From Victivallales bacterium (GTDB taxonomy: Bacteria > Verrucomicrobiota > Lentisphaeria > Oligosphaerales > Oligosphaeraceae): DNA of 6,702 bases. The notes below the pieces were generated by a model. That model ran no database searches, was not told the origin of the DNA, and saw nothing but the letters and a program-made list of their open reading frames with translations. Positions 5,145-6,702 of the stretch are shown one piece after another; the first letter of the stretch is position 1, and every line of letters begins with the position of its first letter. Position numbers and translations under genes: made by a program. Location: positions 1-6,702 of the forward strand of contig JAGCTA010000432.1 of the NCBI GenBank assembly GCA_017963875.1, written 5' to 3'.

Positions 5145-6701
5145 CTATTCGTTGTGTGCCGTGACGAGCAGGAGTCCTTTGGGAGGAACGACGAGCCTGC
5201 CGAAGACCTCTTGGTTGCTGTAGCCCGTGCATCCGAGAAGACCGTCTTTGGCGGATGCTTTCAGCGGATAGCAGGGGAAGTTATGCGGATTATCGACTTT
5301 CTGCGGGATGGGGGCGGCGAAACGGAACAGGACGTTGTTGTATCGCGTCAGATTGGAGCAGAAAGCGAGGTGACGACGGTTGTCAGACGACGTCTGGTCG
5401 ATGATGTAGATGTCTCCCGAGGAGAATTCAAGGCCTTTGCCATCGGGATGGAGTGCCGTTTCAATTTCCTTTGCAGCGGCTTTCCAGAGGGCATCGGGGA
5501 TGTGCATCATGGGGATTGGGTCTCGAACCAACTGGAATATCGTGAATGTGTCAAACACTGGAACATCGTTGTCCTGCGGGATTTCCATGCGTGTCCTTGA
5601 GTCTGTTCCGAGTATGACGCATCCAAAGAGATAGTTCTCTGAAATGCGGCAGGTGAACGCAGCGGCGTTTGCGGGGATACCGTTGTTGAAATTGCCTGTC
5701 AGAATCGTCAGGCCTTTTCTTGCAAGGACTGCGGCTTTTGCGGTTTCGTCCAATTGGTCGAAGACAGGGATGAAAGCGGGTGCGCCGTCGAGAGAGGCGA
5801 GTTCGGAGATGGCGCAGGCTTTGTGGAGTTCGACGCCGTTTCTCATCAGGTTGGAAACGTGCAGGTACGGAGGAATCGTTCCGTTAGCATCGTAGTCTTT
5901 GCACAGCCTGTCATACACCGACATGTCATAGACGGTTGTAACGCCGTTTGCTGTGGCGATGTCGAACTGCCAGTTGTCCTTGCGCATCTGGTCGAGCATC
6001 TTCCAGTCATTCGGGTCGGCGATGTCTCCGAGGCAGATCATGAAGCCTGATGCGATGCGGGATAGCCCGCCGTTTTCGACAAATGTCTGGTTTGCAAGTG
6101 TATAGCAGTCGCGAAGCAATCTTGCTGGGCAATGCTTGAACGCATCGAAGGATTCGACGACGTCCATGACGCCTGTCAAAAGAATCAGTTCGACGCCTGG
6201 CAGCGCGGCCTTCAGTTCGCCGAGCTGCGCGGAGATGTTGTAGACGGTGTCCTCATGCCCGTAGACGAGATGCAGGCTTGTCGCGACGGCCTCGACGATG
6301 AAGATGTCGACGCCGATGTCGGGCAGGTGGCGCGTGTCGAGCCCGAAGAGGAACTTCGATTCCAAAACGGATTTGGCGCAGCAGGAGTTGACCATCAGCT
6401 TGAGGCCGTGCTTGTGGAGCATTTTCGCGGCCTTGCCGAGGAAGGATTCCCAGCGGCGTGTTGCGAAGTCGCTGAGTTCAAAGCGGCAGTGGCGCCACAT
6501 GTATTCGCTGCGTTTCAGCTCCTTTTCGAGGATGCCATTGCAGGGCGCGATGATTTCAGGGTCGAGGCCCTCCTGAGGGCATTCCTTGAAGAACGCGCGG
6601 AGGAAATTGTCTGTCATCAACGACCGCGCGACGGTTCCTGCGGGGGACTGCGCGTCTGGGGCGTGCCAACCGTCGAAACCGTAATCGAGCACAACTTGTT
6701 C
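5145..6701 (-). CDS. Putative glycoside hydrolase of unassigned family, N-terminally truncated by the window
   Basis: The frame stays open to the window end, and the codons before the GTG at 6692 read E-Q-V, so the start lies outside; at least 519 codons are visible. Counting from the first visible codon, residues 1-15 (VVLDYGFDGWHAPD) look like an early barrel strand. About 70-120 include a helix and strand (WESFLGKAAKMLHKHGLKLMVN), and DIFIVEAVATSLHL (about 132-145) puts a glutamate at a strand end, a candidate active-site residue. About 280-340 (GAPAFIPVFDQLD, ARKGLTILTGN) resemble the flavodoxin-like middle domain found after the barrel in GH42-type enzymes. The tail, RLVVPPKGLLLVTA, looks like a C-terminal beta-sandwich strand. 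Overall it resembles large uncharacterised glycosidases of PVC bacteria, but I cannot name a family. Whether it has a signal peptide is unknown. Its 5' part is GC-richer than the neighbouring gene (62% in 6241-6300 against about 42% in 4621-4680 by hand count). It is probably transcribed toward the secreted glycosidase. Confidence 0.6.
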   Translation of the reverse strand, partial: EQVVLDYGFDGWHAPDAQSPAGTVARSLMTDNFLRAFFKECPQEGLDPEIIAPCNGILEKELKRSEYMWRHCRFELSDFATRRWESFLGKAAKMLHKHGLKLMVNSCCAKSVLESKFLFGLDTRHLPDIGVDIFIVEAVATSLHLVYGHEDTVYNISAQLGELKAALPGVELILLTGVMDVVESFDAFKHCPARLLRDCYTLANQTFVENGGLSRIASGFMICLGDIADPNDWKMLDQMRKDNWQFDIATANGVTTVYDMSVYDRLCKDYDANGTIPPYLHVSNLMRNGVELHKACAISELASLDGAPAFIPVFDQLDETAKAAVLARKGLTILTGNFNNGIPANAAAFTCRISENYLFGCVILGTDSRTRMEIPQDNDVPVFDTFTIFQLVRDPIPMMHIPDALWKAAAKEIETALHPDGKGLEFSSGDIYIIDQTSSDNRRHLAFCSNLTRYNNVLFRFAAPIPQKVDNPHNFPCYPLKASAKDGLLGCTGYSNQEVFGRLVVPPKGLLLVTAHNE

Positions 6702-6702
6702 C

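Noticed and set aside
6690..6692. GTG as the start of the last - strand gene
   Set aside because: The frame continues upstream (E-Q-V) to the window edge, no ribosome binding site can be seen, and the barrel would be missing its first strand.

Overview
The window holds four protein genes in two convergent pairs. Three of them look like carbohydrate-active proteins and one is the DNA-repair nuclease subunit UvrC. GH42-like and other TIM-barrel glycosidases with little resemblance to well-characterised enzymes, together with an unusually short UvrC, suggest a polysaccharide-degrading member of the PVC group, most likely Lentisphaerota (Victivallales) or Kiritimatiellota. That assignment rests on the general look of the proteins, not on a marker gene, and is moderate at best.

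Left half, + strand: the 3' part of a GH42-like glycosidase (cut by the window start, ends at 1253) is followed after 11 bases by uvrC (1265-2755). A weak intrinsic terminator (about 2771-2804) closes this pair. The 192-base convergent gap also holds an imperfect inverted repeat (2800-2907) with a 9-bp tandem repeat in its loop, and a 14-bp tandem duplication (2918-2945) next to the opposing gene's stop codon.

Right half, - strand: a second large putative glycosidase (5145-6701, N-terminus beyond the window end) is followed by a 217-base gap and then by a secreted protein with a signal peptide, an N-terminal jelly-roll carbohydrate-binding-like domain and a TIM barrel (2948-4927). The gap is almost filled by a 165-base palindromic element (4964-5128): a 21-bp imperfect closing stem around three perfect hairpins. 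This is the most unusual item here and could be a dispersed repeat, a structured leader RNA for the secreted enzyme, or both.

Functionally, the - strand pair fits a small polysaccharide-utilisation locus: one exported, carbohydrate-anchored enzyme and one enzyme whose location cannot be told because its N-terminus is missing. No transporter, regulator, sulfatase, defence gene, CRISPR array, tRNA or rRNA was recognised. I see no clearly new multi-gene system. The candidates for novelty are the intergenic repeat elements, the shortened UvrC, and the secreted barrel protein that lacks an obvious nucleophile.
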